Assembly (NCBI GenBank): GCA_016214145.1
Contig: JACRPA010000006.1
Coordinates: 434,001 to 498,000 of the forward strand
Direction: 5' to 3'
Origin: Rhodocyclales bacterium
GTDB lineage: Bacteria; Pseudomonadota; Gammaproteobacteria; Burkholderiales; Rhodocyclaceae
DNA: 64,000 nucleotides
Shown: positions 40,844 to 49,743 of the stretch, one piece after another
How positions within the stretch are numbered: the stretch's first letter is position 1
How the letters are laid out: the number at the start of each line of letters is the position of its first letter
Translations under genes and position numbers: made by a program
The notes under the pieces: generated by a model
What the model saw: only the letters and a program-made list of their open reading frames with translations
What the model was told of the DNA's origin: nothing
Databases searched by the model: none

Positions 40844-42094
40844 ATGTTTGCCAAGAAAAACACCCTGGCCAAGGTCGATGCCGAGTTGTTCGCCGCGATC
40901 GAAGCCGAGAACCGCCGTCAGGAAGAACACATCGAGCTGATCGCTTCCGAGAACTACGTCAGCCACGCCGTGCTCGAGGCGCAGGGCTCGCAGCTCACCA
41001 ACAAGTACGCCGAGGGCTATCCCGGCAAGCGCTATTACGGCGGCTGCGAATACGTGGATATCGCCGAGCAGCTGGCCATCGACCGGGCGAAGAAGCTGTT
41101 CGGCGCCGACTGCGCCAACGTGCAGCCCAACTCCGGCTCGCAGGCCAACCAGGCGGTGTTCTTCGCCTTCCTCAAGCCGGGCGACACCATCCTCGGCATG
41201 AACCTGTCGATGGGCGGCCACCTGACCCACGGCATGCCGCTCAACATCAGCGGCAAGTGGTTCAACATCGTGCCCTACGGCCTCGACAAGAACGAGGAGA
41301 TCGACTACGCCGAGATGGAGCGGCTGGCGCGCGAACACAAGCCGAAGCTCATCATCGCCGGCGCCTCGGCCTACGCCTTGCGCATCGACTTCGAGCGCTT
41401 CGCCAAGGTAGCCAAGGAAGTTGGCGCCATCTTCATGGTGGACATGGCCCACTACGCCGGCCTCATCGCCGCCGGCGTCTATCCGAACCCGGTGCCGCAC
41501 GCCGACGTCGTCACCACCACCACGCACAAGACCCTGCGCGGCCCGCGCGGCGGCCTCATCCTCATGAAGGCCGAGCACGAGAAGGCCATCAACTCGGCCA
41601 TCTTCCCCGGCATCCAGGGCGGCCCGCTGATGCACGTCATCGCCGGCAAGGCGGTGGCGCTGAAGGAGGCCATGACCCCGGAGTTCCGCGACTACCAGGA
41701 GCAGGTCATCGCCAACGCCCGCGTCATGGCGCGCGTGCTGTCCGAGGAGCGCGGCCTGCGCATCGTCTCCGGCCGCACCGAGAGCCATGTCTTCCTGGTC
41801 GATCTGCGCGCCAAGAACATCACCGGCAAGGAGGCCGAGGCGGCGCTGGGCCGCGCCCACCTCACGGTGAACAAGAACGCCATTCCGAACGATCCGCAGA
41901 AACCGTTCGTCACTTCCGGCATCCGCCTCGGCTCGCCGGCGATGACGACGCGCGGCTTCACCGAGATCGAGGCGGAAACCGTCGCCCACCTGATCGCCGA
42001 CGTGCTCGACCATCCGGCCGACGAAGCGGCCATCGCCAGGGTGCGCGGCAAGGTGGCGGAGCTCTGCAAGCGCTTCCCGGTGTATGGTGCCTGA
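40844..42094 (+). CDS. glyA: serine hydroxymethyltransferase
   Basis: The protein has 416 residues. It converts serine and tetrahydrofolate to glycine and methylene-tetrahydrofolate with PLP. Motifs are [40 protein letters not shown], and the PLP lysine (about 229) in [15 protein letters not shown]. The 46-base gap upstream has TAAAAT at 40805, a possible -10. glyA-nrdR-ribD is a conserved order in many betaproteobacteria. It supplies one-carbon units used by ThyA. Confidence 0.98.
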   Translation: MFAKKNTLAKVDAELFAAIEAENRRQEEHIELIASENYVSHAVLEAQGSQLTNKYAEGYPGKRYYGGCEYVDIAEQLAIDRAKKLFGADCANVQPNSGSQANQAVFFAFLKPGDTILGMNLSMGGHLTHGMPLNISGKWFNIVPYGLDKNEEIDYAEMERLAREHKPKLIIAGASAYALRIDFERFAKVAKEVGAIFMVDMAHYAGLIAAGVYPNPVPHADVVTTTTHKTLRGPRGGLILMKAEHEKAINSAIFPGIQGGPLMHVIAGKAVALKEAMTPEFRDYQEQVIANARVMARVLSEERGLRIVSGRTESHVFLVDLRAKNITGKEAEAALGRAHLTVNKNAIPNDPQKPFVTSGIRLGSPAMTTRGFTEIEAETVAHLIADVLDHPADEAAIARVRGKVAELCKRFPVYGA

Positions 42095-42106
42095 TACGGT
42101 AGGGGC

Positions 42107-42196
42107 AGGTCGGGCTGTAGGTCGGGCTTCAGCCCGACACCGGCCGCCGCGTCCCACAGGGATTTCCTTCGGTCATCGGGCTGAAGCCCGACCTAC
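42107..42196. repeat. REP-type palindrome pair
   Basis: Two inverted copies of a palindromic unit with core GTCGGGCTTCAGCCCGAC lie at about 42117-42138 and 42176-42196. They are arranged head to head around a 38-base spacer. A truncated AGGTCGGGCT copy sits at 42107. This GTAGGTCGGGCT-type sequence is a widespread REP family in proteobacteria, generally linked to REP-associated tyrosine transposases. No such transposase is in the window. It fills the glyA-nrdR gap. Confidence 0.85.
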
Positions 42197-42208
42197 AGGC
42201 TTGCCGTC

Positions 42209-42691
42209 ATGAAATGTCCTTTTTGTGCTGAGCCGAACACTCAGGTGATCGACACCCGGGAGAACGAGGAAGGGGACACCGTTCGCCGCCGCCGGCGCTG
42301 CCTTTCCTGCGACAAGCGCTTCACCACCTACGAGCGCGTCGAGCTGCGCATGCCGCTCATCGTCAAGAAGAACGGCAGCCGCGCCGACTACGACCGGGAC
42401 AAGCTGCTGGCCAGCCTGATGCTGGCCCTGAGGAAGCGCCCGGTCACCACCGAGAGCATCGACGCCGCCATCGAGCGCATCGAGGAGCGGCTGCTCGCCA
42501 GTGGCGAGCGCGAGGTGCCGACCGAGAAGGTGGGCGAGCTGGTCATGCGCGAACTGCGCAAGCTCGACAAGATCGCCTACGTGCGCTTCGCCTCGGTGTA
42601 CCGCAACTTCGAGGACGTCGAGGAATTCCGCGAGGCCATCCGCGAGGTGAAGAAACCCCGCGCGCCGCGGCGCCCCCGCAGCGCTGCCTGA
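42209..42691 (+). CDS. nrdR: transcriptional repressor NrdR
   Basis: The protein has 160 residues. It represses ribonucleotide reductase genes in response to ATP/d[23 protein letters not shown] and [20 protein letters not shown] form the four-Cys zinc ribbon. The ATP-cone domain follows (about 46-140), with [20 protein letters not shown]. The C-terminal Arg/Pro tail is short. It is preceded by the REP pair and followed by the CACAGAG-type inverted repeat. Confidence 0.97.
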   Translation: MKCPFCAEPNTQVIDTRENEEGDTVRRRRRCLSCDKRFTTYERVELRMPLIVKKNGSRADYDRDKLLASLMLALRKRPVTTESIDAAIERIEERLLASGEREVPTEKVGELVMRELRKLDKIAYVRFASVYRNFEDVEEFREAIREVKKPRAPRRPRSAA

Positions 42692-42699
42692 AAAACTTT

Positions 42700-42775
42700 T
42701 AACCACAGAGAACACAGAGTGCACAGAGGAAAGAACATGAGTTTTCTCTGTGTTCTCTGTGCTCTCTGTGGTTCA
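42700..42775. repeat. inverted repeat built of CACAGAG units
   Basis: The left arm has CACAGAG at 42704, 42713 and 42722 (period 9). The right arm (about 42742-42774) has the complementary CTCTGTG units with the same rhythm, ending GTGGTTC opposite AACCAC. The two arms form a stem of about 30 base pairs with mismatches and a loop of about 10. It occupies the nrdR-ribD gap and ends 9 bases before the ribD start. Confidence 0.8.
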
Positions 42776-42783
42776 AGTTCTTT

Positions 42784-43872
42784 ATGACTTTCTCGGCTGC
42801 TGACCACGAATTCATGGCCCGCGCGCTGCGGCTGGCGCGCAAGGGCCTGTTCACCACCACACCGAATCCCCGCGTCGGCTGCGTCGTCGTTCGCGATGGC
42901 GCCGTCGTCGGCGAGGGCTGGCATGAACGAGCCGGCGAGGCGCATGCCGAGATCCATGCCCTGAACGCCGCCGCCGAGGCTAGCCGTGGCGCCACCGTCT
43001 ATGTCACCCTGGAGCCCTGCAGCCACCACGGCCGCACGCCGCCCTGCGCCGATGCGCTGATCGCGGCCGGCGTGGTGCGCGTGGCGGTGGCGATGCGCGA
43101 TCCCAATCCGCAGGTTGGCGGCAACGGCCTGGAGAAGCTGCGCGCCGCGGGCATCGCCTACGAGGACGGCCTGATGGAAGCCGAGGCGCTGGAGTTGAAC
43201 ATCGGCTTCTTTTCGCGCATGACGCGCGGCCGGCCCTGGGTGCGCCTGAAGGTGGCCGCCAGCCTGGACGGCAAGACAGCCTTGAACAACGGCAGGAGCC
43301 AGTGGATCACCGGGCCCGAGGCGCGCCGCGACGGCCATGCCTGGCGTGCCCGCGCCTGCGCCATCCTCACCGGCGCCGGCACGGTGCGCGATGACGATCC
43401 GCGCCTGACGGTGCGCGATGTGGACACCGATCGCCAGCCCCTGCGCGTGGTGGTGGACAGCCATCTGGAGACGCCGCCCGGGGCGCGCCTGCTTGAAGGC
43501 GGCAATGCGCTGGTGGCGGCGGCGACGGAAGATGCAGGGAAGATCGCCGTCCTGCGCGCGGCCGGCGCCGAGGTGCTCGTGCTGCCCAATCCCCAGGGCA
43601 AGGTCGACCTGGTGCGATTGCTGCAGGTATTGGCCGAACGCGGCGTGAACGAACTGCATGTCGAGGCCGGCCACAAGCTCAACGGCTCGCTGCTGCGCGA
43701 AGGCCTTGTTGACGAGTTGTTGATGTATTTCGCGCCGACGCTCCTCGGCAGCGGGCGCGAGATGTTCCCCCTGCCGGAACTGACCGAGCTTTCCGGGCGT
43801 CACGACCTGAAGATCGTCGATCTGCGCCGCGTCGGTGCCGACATCCGGATCCTCGCCCGGCCGCTGTCGTAA
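42784..43872 (+). CDS. ribD: bifunctional riboflavin deaminase/reductase RibD
   Basis: The protein has 362 residues. The N-terminal deaminase domain (1-145) has the zinc site HAEIHALNAAAEA and EPCSHHGRTPPCADAL. The C-terminal reductase domain (about 150-360) has RPWVRLKVAASLDGKTALNN and TGAGTVRDDDPRLTVR. It carries out steps 2 and 3 of riboflavin synthesis. The inverted repeat just upstream could hide or contain the ribosome site. Its TAA stop overlaps the next start by one base. Confidence 0.96.
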   Translation: MTFSAADHEFMARALRLARKGLFTTTPNPRVGCVVVRDGAVVGEGWHERAGEAHAEIHALNAAAEASRGATVYVTLEPCSHHGRTPPCADALIAAGVVRVAVAMRDPNPQVGGNGLEKLRAAGIAYEDGLMEAEALELNIGFFSRMTRGRPWVRLKVAASLDGKTALNNGRSQWITGPEARRDGHAWRARACAILTGAGTVRDDDPRLTVRDVDTDRQPLRVVVDSHLETPPGARLLEGGNALVAAATEDAGKIAVLRAAGAEVLVLPNPQGKVDLVRLLQVLAERGVNELHVEAGHKLNGSLLREGLVDELLMYFAPTLLGSGREMFPLPELTELSGRHDLKIVDLRRVGADIRILARPLS

Positions 43873-44249
43873 TGGGGAAGAAGAGTCCGCAGCGCAACAT
43901 TCCCGGCAAGCGCCTGCTGATCAGCCTGCTGCGCGCCGCACACCTGGTCGGCGTAGCCGGCGTCGGCGCCGGCGTGCTGGCCAGCTGGCCGTTTCCGCAG
44001 TGGCAGCCCTATGCCTTCACGCTGCTCGGTTCGGGGCTGGGCATCCTGCTGCTCGACTGGTGGTCGAACCCGCGCCATCTGGCCCAGGTGAACGGCCTCT
44101 TCGTGCTGGCCAAGCTGGCCTTGATGGGTTGGTTCGTGCTGCAGGCCGGCCAGCGCGAGTGGATCTTCTGGCTCATCCTCGTCTGTTCGGCGCTGGTCGC
44201 CCACGCTCCGGCCAACCTGCGGCACCGCGACATTCTTTCTAGGCGCTAG
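43872..44249 (+). CDS. membrane protein of unknown function
   Basis: The protein has 125 residues. The start overlaps the ribD stop (TAATG). Four hydrophobic segments are visible: about 18-38 (LLRAAHLVGVAGVGAGVLA), 47-62, 73-92 and 95-112. The N-terminus is basic. I do not recognise the family. Coupling to ribD suggests co-expression, but no role in flavin synthesis can be read from the sequence. Its 3' end overlaps the convergent moeB by 11 bases. Confidence 0.65.
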   Translation: MGKKSPQRNIPGKRLLISLLRAAHLVGVAGVGAGVLASWPFPQWQPYAFTLLGSGLGILLLDWWSNPRHLAQVNGLFVLAKLALMGWFVLQAGQREWIFWLILVCSALVAHAPANLRHRDILSRR

Positions 44250-44988
44250 CGCAGATGATGCAGCGGGGATCCTTGCCGAGGGTGATTTGGCGCCACTCCA
44301 TCGCCAGGCCGTCGAGCAGCAGCAATCTTCCCGACAGGGATTCACCGCAGCCGGCGATGAGCTTGAGGGCTTCCGCCGCCTGCGTCGTGCCGATGATGCC
44401 GGTGAGCGGGGCGAAGACGCCCATCACGGCGCAGCGCACTTCCTCCGCGTCCTGGCCTTCCGGAAAAAGGCAGTTGTAGCAGGGGTTGGCCGGATTGCGC
44501 AGGTCGAATACAGAGACCTGGCCGTCGAAGCGGATGGCGGCGCCGGAGACCAGCGGCTTGCGGTGCTTGACGCAGGCGCGGTTGATGGCATGGCGCGTGG
44601 CGAAATTGTCCGAGCAATCGAGCACGACATCCGCCGCCGCGACCTGCTCGTCAAGCGCAGCGCCTTCCAGGCGCTGTTCCAGCGCAATCACATTCGCCTC
44701 GGGATTGACCAGCGCCAGCGTGTCTCGGCCGGATGCCGCCTTCGGCCTTCCCACCGAGGCCGTATGGTGCAGTATCTGCCGCTGAAGGTTGGTGAGATCC
44801 ACCGTGTCTCCGTCGCACAGCACGATGGTGCCCATGCCGGCCGAGGCGAGATACATCGCCGCCGGAGATCCCAATCCGCCGGCTCCGACCACCAACGCCC
44901 GGGCGGCCAGCAGGCGTTCCTGTCCTTCGATGCCGAGCTGGGGCAGCAGGATGTGGCGGGAATAGCGAAGAAGCTGGTTGTCGTTCAC
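44239..44988 (-). CDS. moeB: molybdopterin-synthase adenylyltransferase (ThiF/HesA fold)
   Basis: The protein has 249 residues. It adenylates the C-terminus of the small molybdopterin-synthase subunit MoaD. Motifs are LVVGAGGLGSPAAMYLASAG (ATP loop), DLTNLQRQILHHTASVGRPK, LDCSDNFATRHAINRAC, and zinc-site pairs CYNCLF and CIICASA. A ThiF role in thiamine synthesis cannot be excluded from sequence alone. The start overlaps the upstream gene by 4 bases. Confidence 0.9.
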   Translation of the reverse strand: MNDNQLLRYSRHILLPQLGIEGQERLLAARALVVGAGGLGSPAAMYLASAGMGTIVLCDGDTVDLTNLQRQILHHTASVGRPKAASGRDTLALVNPEANVIALEQRLEGAALDEQVAAADVVLDCSDNFATRHAINRACVKHRKPLVSGAAIRFDGQVSVFDLRNPANPCYNCLFPEGQDAEEVRCAVMGVFAPLTGIIGTTQAAEALKLIAGCGESLSGRLLLLDGLAMEWRQITLGKDPRCIICASA

Positions 44989-45446
44989 CGATCTTCCCGC
45001 AATTCGACCGGCGTATCGTCGCGGTCGCCGTGCGGATGGTGCTGGTAGGCCTTGATGTAGACCTGGTTGGACTGCTTGATCAGGCGCGCCGGTTCTGTGA
45101 GGTTCCGCAACTGGGTCTCCTCGGCGAAGTACACGATGGCTCGGACGATCTTGCAGTAGAGGGAGTTGTCGAGGTGGTAGCCGAGATTGCGCAGGGCTTT
45201 CTCCAGCCCCTGGTAGGTGTAATCAATCAGGTCGTAGCTGATGGTGATGCCGCGAGGATGGGGTCCGCTTGAGACTTCCAGGTATTCCATGCCGGCGAGC
45301 AGTTCGGCGGCCTTTCTGGCCTGCTCGGGCGGCAGCTTGGTGAAACGGATTTCACGTCGCTTGACGCTGCCGTGCTGGGGCACGACGGCAGCATGGCCGG
45401 CGTGGGGAACGCGGTGGGCCAGTTCTCGCGCGCGCTCCGGCGTCAT
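44985..45446 (-). CDS. conserved hypothetical protein, 153 residues
   Basis: I do not recognise this family. Visible segments are EIRFTKLPPEQARKAAELLA, ITISYDLIDYTYQGLEKAL and NLGYHLDNSLYCKIVRAIVYF, a mixed alpha/beta pattern resembling a heavy-metal-associated-like fold but without a CxxC motif. No signal peptide or membrane segment is seen. It lies between ctp and moeB, overlapping moeB by 4 bases, so co-expression is likely. Its N-terminal 30 residues are basic and may be extended by start misassignment. Confidence 0.55.
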   Translation of the reverse strand: MTPERARELAHRVPHAGHAAVVPQHGSVKRREIRFTKLPPEQARKAAELLAGMEYLEVSSGPHPRGITISYDLIDYTYQGLEKALRNLGYHLDNSLYCKIVRAIVYFAEETQLRNLTEPARLIKQSNQVYIKAYQHHPHGDRDDTPVELREDR

Positions 45447-45453
45447 GGCGGGG

Positions 45454-46848
45454 TCACTTCGCCTGCATGATCTGCAGACCCTTGAGGAGGTTCACGGCCT
45501 GATTGAGCTGGTAGTCGTTCTTCGAGGCGATCTCGAAGCGCGGCTTTTCCTCGTCCTCGGGTTCGTCCTTCGCCGGCTTGCCCTTGGTCGCGGGCGCCTT
45601 GGTCTGGGGCTTGGCGGCCGGCGCCGGCTCCTTGTCCTTGTCGTTCTCCAGGTGGCGTTCCAGGTCGGCTTCGCGCAGGCGCGGACCGGAACTGCCGTTC
45701 GGCGTTTCCTCGACGACGATGTCGGGCACGATGCCCTTGGCCTGGATGGAGCGGCCGCTCGGCGTGTAGTAGCGCGCCGTGGTGAGCTTGATGGCGGTGT
45801 TGCCGGTCAGCGGCAGGATGGTTTGCACCGAGCCCTTGCCGAACGTCTGCGTGCCCACGACGACAGCGCGCTTGTGGTCCTGCAGGGCGCCGGCGACGAT
45901 CTCCGAGGCGGAGGCCGATCCGGCATTCACCAGGACGACCATCGGCACCGTCTTGATGCCGGCGGGAAGATCCTTGAGGAAGTCGGTGCGCGAGCCGCGC
46001 AGGTAGTCCTCCGGGCTGGCGATGTACTTGCGTTTGGCGTCCTCGGTGCGGCCGTCGGTGGAGGTCACCAGCGCCTTGGGCTGCAGGAAGGCGGCGGAAA
46101 CGCCGACTGCGCCATGCAGGAGCCCGCCCGGGTCGTTGCGCAGATCTAGGACGAGGCCTTTCACCGGCCCCTGTTTCCAGAGCTTGTTGAGATGCTCGAC
46201 CAGCTTGTTGGCGGTGTCCTCCTGGAACTGGGTCAGGCGCACATAGGCATAGCCCGGCTCGATCACCTTGGACTTCACGCTCTGCACTTTAATGACTTCA
46301 CGCGTGAGGGTAACGATGATGGGCTTGGCTTCCCCCTTGCGCACGATGGTGAGGGTGATCTGGGTCTTCGGCTTGCCGCGCATGCGCTTCACCGCGTCGG
46401 ACAGCGTCATGCCCTTCACCTGCGTGTCGTCGAGCTTGACGATGAGATCGCCGGCCTTGATGCCGGCCCGGTATGCCGGGGTGTCCTCGATCGGCGAGAC
46501 GACCTTGACGAAACCGTCCTCCATGCCGACTTCGATGCCCAGCCCGCCGAACTCGCCATGCGTATTGACCTGCAGGTCCTTGAAAGCGTCGGCATCGAGA
46601 TACTGGGAGTGCGGATCCAGCCCGGTAAGCATGCCGGACACGGCCTGGGTGATGAGCTTCTTGTCCTCGACCGGCTCGACATAGCCCATCTTGATGGCGT
46701 TGAAGACGTCGGCGAAGGTGCGCAACTCCTCGATAGGCAGCGGTGCAGCCGCTTCCTTCTGGGCGATGGCCGAGAAATTGAGGCTGATGAATATGCCGGC
46801 GATCAAACCGAAAAAAACCAGACCAGCTTGTTGCAGCTTGTTGCGCAT
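45454..46848 (-). CDS. ctpA: carboxyl-terminal processing protease (S41)
   Basis: The protein has 464 residues. An N-terminal membrane anchor (about 8-30) is followed by a PDZ domain (about 95-180, FGGLGIEVGMEDGFVKVVS) and the S41 catalytic domain. The catalytic Ser is in NAGSASASEIVAGALQDHKR and the Lys is in TQTFGKGSVQTILPL. The Lys/Pro/Glu-rich stretch near 390-430 is disordered. It cleaves periplasmic substrates, often cell-wall hydrolases. It sits just downstream of an envC-like gene in the usual order. Confidence 0.94.
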   Translation of the reverse strand: MRNKLQQAGLVFFGLIAGIFISLNFSAIAQKEAAAPLPIEELRTFADVFNAIKMGYVEPVEDKKLITQAVSGMLTGLDPHSQYLDADAFKDLQVNTHGEFGGLGIEVGMEDGFVKVVSPIEDTPAYRAGIKAGDLIVKLDDTQVKGMTLSDAVKRMRGKPKTQITLTIVRKGEAKPIIVTLTREVIKVQSVKSKVIEPGYAYVRLTQFQEDTANKLVEHLNKLWKQGPVKGLVLDLRNDPGGLLHGAVGVSAAFLQPKALVTSTDGRTEDAKRKYIASPEDYLRGSRTDFLKDLPAGIKTVPMVVLVNAGSASASEIVAGALQDHKRAVVVGTQTFGKGSVQTILPLTGNTAIKLTTARYYTPSGRSIQAKGIVPDIVVEETPNGSSGPRLREADLERHLENDKDKEPAPAAKPQTKAPATKGKPAKDEPEDEEKPRFEIASKNDYQLNQAVNLLKGLQIMQAK

Positions 46849-46871
46849 AGTTGCTCCGTTGGAGGGTCAGG

Positions 46872-48080
46872 CTATCTCAGGCTGACCCATTTCAGGGGGT
46901 CGAGCGGCTGACCCAAATGTCTCAATTCAAAGTATAAACCCGTTTCCGGGTTGCCGCCGCTGTTGCCCACCGAGGCGATGGCATCGCCCGACTTCACCGG
47001 CTGGCCGACAGCCTTGAAGAGGGATTCGTTGTTGCCGTAGACGGACAGGTAGCCATCGCCGTGGTCTACGATGGCCAGGTTGCCGAAGCCGCGCAGCCAG
47101 TCCGCGAACACGATGCGCCCCGCCGCGATGGCCTTGACCTCGGCGCCGTTGGCGGCGCGGATGAACACCCCTTTCCAGGTCGCCCCGCCTTCCTGACGTG
47201 GAGTGCCGAAACGGTTGGCAAGTTCCCCGCGCGCGGGCAGTGACAGGCGTCCTTTCAGCTGGGCAAAGGCGTCTGCCGGGAGCGATGCGTCAGGCGTGCG
47301 CTCGTTGCGCAGGGCCGGCTGAACGTACTGTGGGGCCTGCGGCGTGCGCCTGGGCTTGGCGACGATGCGGCCGAGGCCCTCGATAAGCTTTCCCAGGCGC
47401 TTTTCGTCGCGCTTGAGCTTGTCCACCTCGCGGCGCTGCGCTTGTATCCGGTCGGACAGGCGGGCCAGGACGGCTTGCCGCTTTTTCTGCTGCTCGACGA
47501 GGCCGGCGCGTTCGCGCTGCTGGCTTTTCTCGATTTCCGCCAATTCCGCGTTCTTGTCGCGCGCCAGGCCGGCGAGGCGCTTCTTCTCGTCGAGAACCTC
47601 GCCCAGGTTGCGGATCAGGCCGGCCTTGGCGCGGGAGAGCAGGCCCAGGTAATGGGCATCGCGGGCCAGTTGATTGGGATCGTCGCCGGAAAGGAAGTGA
47701 CGCATGGCGTCGGTTTCGCCGGCGTAATACTGCCGGGTGAACAGGCGGCCGAGCTGGGCCTGCTGGGTGGCGATGCGCGCAGACAATTTTTGCGACTGGA
47801 TGTTGAGGTTGCCCAGCGTGGCCTGAACCTCGGTCCGCTCCCCGCCCAGTTCGCGCAGACGGCGGTTGGCGTCCGAAATGGCCTGCTCGGTTTCGCGCAG
47901 CTCTTCGGCGGCGTCGGCGCGCGTCCCCTCTGTCCTGGCGATGTCCTTCTGCAGAGACTGGATGCGCCCTTGAAGATCCTTCAGCTCTTCGCGTTTGGCA
48001 TCTGCCGGGGCGGCGAAGGCTCCCGGAGCGATGCCGAGCGCGACGGACAGGGTCAGACCAAGAACGGCGCGGATGAACAC
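46872..48080 (-). CDS. envC: EnvC-like murein hydrolase activator with degenerate LytM domain
   Basis: The protein has 402 residues. A signal peptide ends near AFAAPADAK. Residues about 25-240 are a long coiled coil (LQGRIQSLQKDIARTEG). Residues about 290-400 form a LytM/M23 domain, but the metal ligands are missing: TWKGVFIRAANGAEV replaces the HxGxD strand, and LYFELRHLGQPLDPLKW has no HxH. This matches EnvC, which activates amidases instead of cutting murein. It acts in septal cell-wall splitting. It is flanked by gpmA and ctp. Confidence 0.88.
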   Translation of the reverse strand: MFIRAVLGLTLSVALGIAPGAFAAPADAKREELKDLQGRIQSLQKDIARTEGTRADAAEELRETEQAISDANRRLRELGGERTEVQATLGNLNIQSQKLSARIATQQAQLGRLFTRQYYAGETDAMRHFLSGDDPNQLARDAHYLGLLSRAKAGLIRNLGEVLDEKKRLAGLARDKNAELAEIEKSQQRERAGLVEQQKKRQAVLARLSDRIQAQRREVDKLKRDEKRLGKLIEGLGRIVAKPRRTPQAPQYVQPALRNERTPDASLPADAFAQLKGRLSLPARGELANRFGTPRQEGGATWKGVFIRAANGAEVKAIAAGRIVFADWLRGFGNLAIVDHGDGYLSVYGNNESLFKAVGQPVKSGDAIASVGNSGGNPETGLYFELRHLGQPLDPLKWVSLR

Positions 48081-48139
48081 GGATGGTGTATTGGAGAATC
48101 CCTTTGGGCCCGATTCTATCCGCGAAATCCGCGATGGAT

Positions 48140-48892
48140 TCAGGTCTTCGCCTTGCCCTGGCTGGCCACCGCCTGCATGGCCGCGGCGATGGCGGCCTGG
48201 TCGCCCAGGTAGTAGTTCCTGATCGGCTTGAGGTTGTCGTCCAGTTCATAGACCAGCGGCACCCCGGTCGGGATGTTCAGCTCGACGATATCGGCATCGG
48301 AGATGCTGTCGAGGTATTTCACCAGGGCGCGCAGGCTGTTGCCGTGGGCGGCAATGATGACGCTCTTGCCGGCCTTGACCGTGGGCGCGATGGTCGAATG
48401 CCAGTAGGGCAGGAAGCGCGCCACCGTGTCTTTCAGGCATTCTGTCGGGGTGGCGGCGGCCGGGTCGCCGGCGTAGCGCGGGTTGGCCATCTGGGCGGCG
48501 AGGCGCGCGTCGCCTTTTTCCAGCGGAGGCGGGGGGGTGTCATAGGCGCGGCGCCAGACCTTGACCTGGGCCTCGCCGTACTTCTCGGCTGTTTCCGACT
48601 TGTTGAGCCCTTGCAGGGCGCCGTAATGCCGTTCGTTCAGGCGCCAGGAGTGCTCCACCGGAATCCACATGCGGTCCATCTCGTCGAGCACGCTCCACAG
48701 GGTGCGGATGGCGCGCTTCAACACCGAGGTGTAGGCGATATCGAAGGCGAATCCTGCTTCCTTGAGCAATTGGCCGGCCTGCTTCGCCTCGGCGCGGCCC
48801 TTGTCGGTAAGATCGACGTCGGTCCAGCCCGTAAAGCGGTTTTCCTTGTTCCAGGCGGACTCGCCGTGGCGCAACAATACGATTTTTTTCAT
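48140..48892 (-). CDS. gpmA: 2,3-bisphosphoglycerate-dependent phosphoglycerate mutase
   Basis: The protein has 250 residues. It interconverts 2- and 3-phosphoglycerate. Motifs are [20 protein letters not shown] with the phospho-His, [20 protein letters not shown], and [19 protein letters not shown] with the second His. It is a glycolytic and gluconeogenic enzyme, divergent from the arsR-type gene across about 90 bases. Confidence 0.97.
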   Translation of the reverse strand: MKKIVLLRHGESAWNKENRFTGWTDVDLTDKGRAEAKQAGQLLKEAGFAFDIAYTSVLKRAIRTLWSVLDEMDRMWIPVEHSWRLNERHYGALQGLNKSETAEKYGEAQVKVWRRAYDTPPPPLEKGDARLAAQMANPRYAGDPAAATPTECLKDTVARFLPYWHSTIAPTVKAGKSVIIAAHGNSLRALVKYLDSISDADIVELNIPTGVPLVYELDDNLKPIRNYYLGDQAAIAAAMQAVASQGKAKT

Positions 48893-48958
48893 AATTTCAG
48901 CAAGATAAGCGCATGGCAGAAGATGAGCGGAGGGCGTTTGGCCAAGAGAAAAGTATTT

Positions 48959-48964
48959 TATAAT
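48959..48964 (+). promoter_or_regulatory. -10 element of the arsR-type gene
   Basis: A perfect TATAAT lies in an AT-rich stretch (GTATTTTATAATATTAG). A TTGGCC sequence (48938-48943) is the best -35 candidate, with 15-base spacing. Transcription would begin near 48971, which favours the GTG at 48994 as the translation start. The AT-rich dyad around it may be the operator. Confidence 0.5.
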
Positions 48965-48978
48965 ATTAGCCGCTGCAA

Positions 48979-49320
48979 TTGGACTTCAGCCTAGTGGACA
49001 ACATCATTACCGACCTGATCGAGAAACAGGAACACATCGAGACTGCCGCCCGTGCGTTGAAGGCGATCTCGCATCCCCTGCGCCTGAAAATTCTCTGCGT
49101 CATCGGCGATCAGGAAGTCTGCGTGCAGGAAATCGTCGATGCCGTCGGCACCTCGCAAAGCAACATTTCGCAGCACCTGGCCATTCTGCGCGACAAGGGC
49201 GTGCTGCTCACGCGCAAGGATGCCAACCGCGTGTATTACCGTGTCGGCGACCAGCGCACCCTGCAACTCATCGTGCTGATGCGGGAAGTCTTCTGCGGCG
49301 TTCCCCAACCGAAAAGATAG
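48979..49320 (+). CDS. ArsR-family regulator with persulfide-sensor-type cysteines
   Basis: The protein has 113 residues from TTG 48979; GTG at 48994 is the better start if the TATAAT is the promoter. The winged-helix is [20 protein letters not shown], with the recognition helix [16 protein letters not shown]. Two Cys lie at about 40 (RLKILC) and 106 (MREVFC), spaced 66 apart, as in the persulfide sensors SqrR and BigR. An additional Cys48 is present. A metal site of classic ArsR type is absent. The next gene is a rhodanese, so a role in sulfide or persulfide sensing is plausible but inferred. Confidence 0.8.
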   Translation: MDFSLVDNIITDLIEKQEHIETAARALKAISHPLRLKILCVIGDQEVCVQEIVDAVGTSQSNISQHLAILRDKGVLLTRKDANRVYYRVGDQRTLQLIVLMREVFCGVPQPKR

Positions 49321-49332
49321 ACGGAGCACCCA

Positions 49333-49743
49333 TTGGATTTCATCAAGGACAACCTGCCCTGGGTCGGCCTCGCCGTTTTCAGCGGCGGCATGCTGCTTTG
49401 GCAGACATGGACGGCGTTCAGCGGCGGCGCGGGCGTGTCGCCCATGCAGGCCACCCTCATGATCAACCGCGAGGACGCCGTCGTGGTGGATGTGCGCGAG
49501 GCGGCCGAGTTCGGCGGCGGCCACATTCCCAACTCCCGCCACATTCCGCTCTCCCAGCTCGACAAGCGCCTGCCCGAGCTGGAAAAGTTCAGGGAGCGGG
49601 CGATCATCGTCAATTGCGCCAGCGGCAACCGCTCGGCTTCGGCCTGCGGCGCGTTGCGCAAGGCGGGGTTCGCCAAGGTGTTCAACCTGTCCGGCGGCAT
49701 TTCCGCCTGGGATCAGGCCGGTCTGCCCATCACGAAAAAATGA
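49333..49743 (+). CDS. membrane-anchored rhodanese-like protein
   Basis: The protein has 136 residues from a TTG start; GGAGC precedes it by about seven bases. An N-terminal hydrophobic segment (about 8-28, LPWVGLAVFSGGMLLWQTW) anchors it to the membrane. The rhodanese domain has VVDVREAAEFGGGHIPNS and catalytic Cys95 in IVNCASGNRSASACGAL. It can carry persulfide sulfur between donors and acceptors. It lies between the ArsR-type regulator and grxC, and overlaps grxC by 4 bases. Confidence 0.88.
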   Translation: MDFIKDNLPWVGLAVFSGGMLLWQTWTAFSGGAGVSPMQATLMINREDAVVVDVREAAEFGGGHIPNSRHIPLSQLDKRLPELEKFRERAIIVNCASGNRSASACGALRKAGFAKVFNLSGGISAWDQAGLPITKK

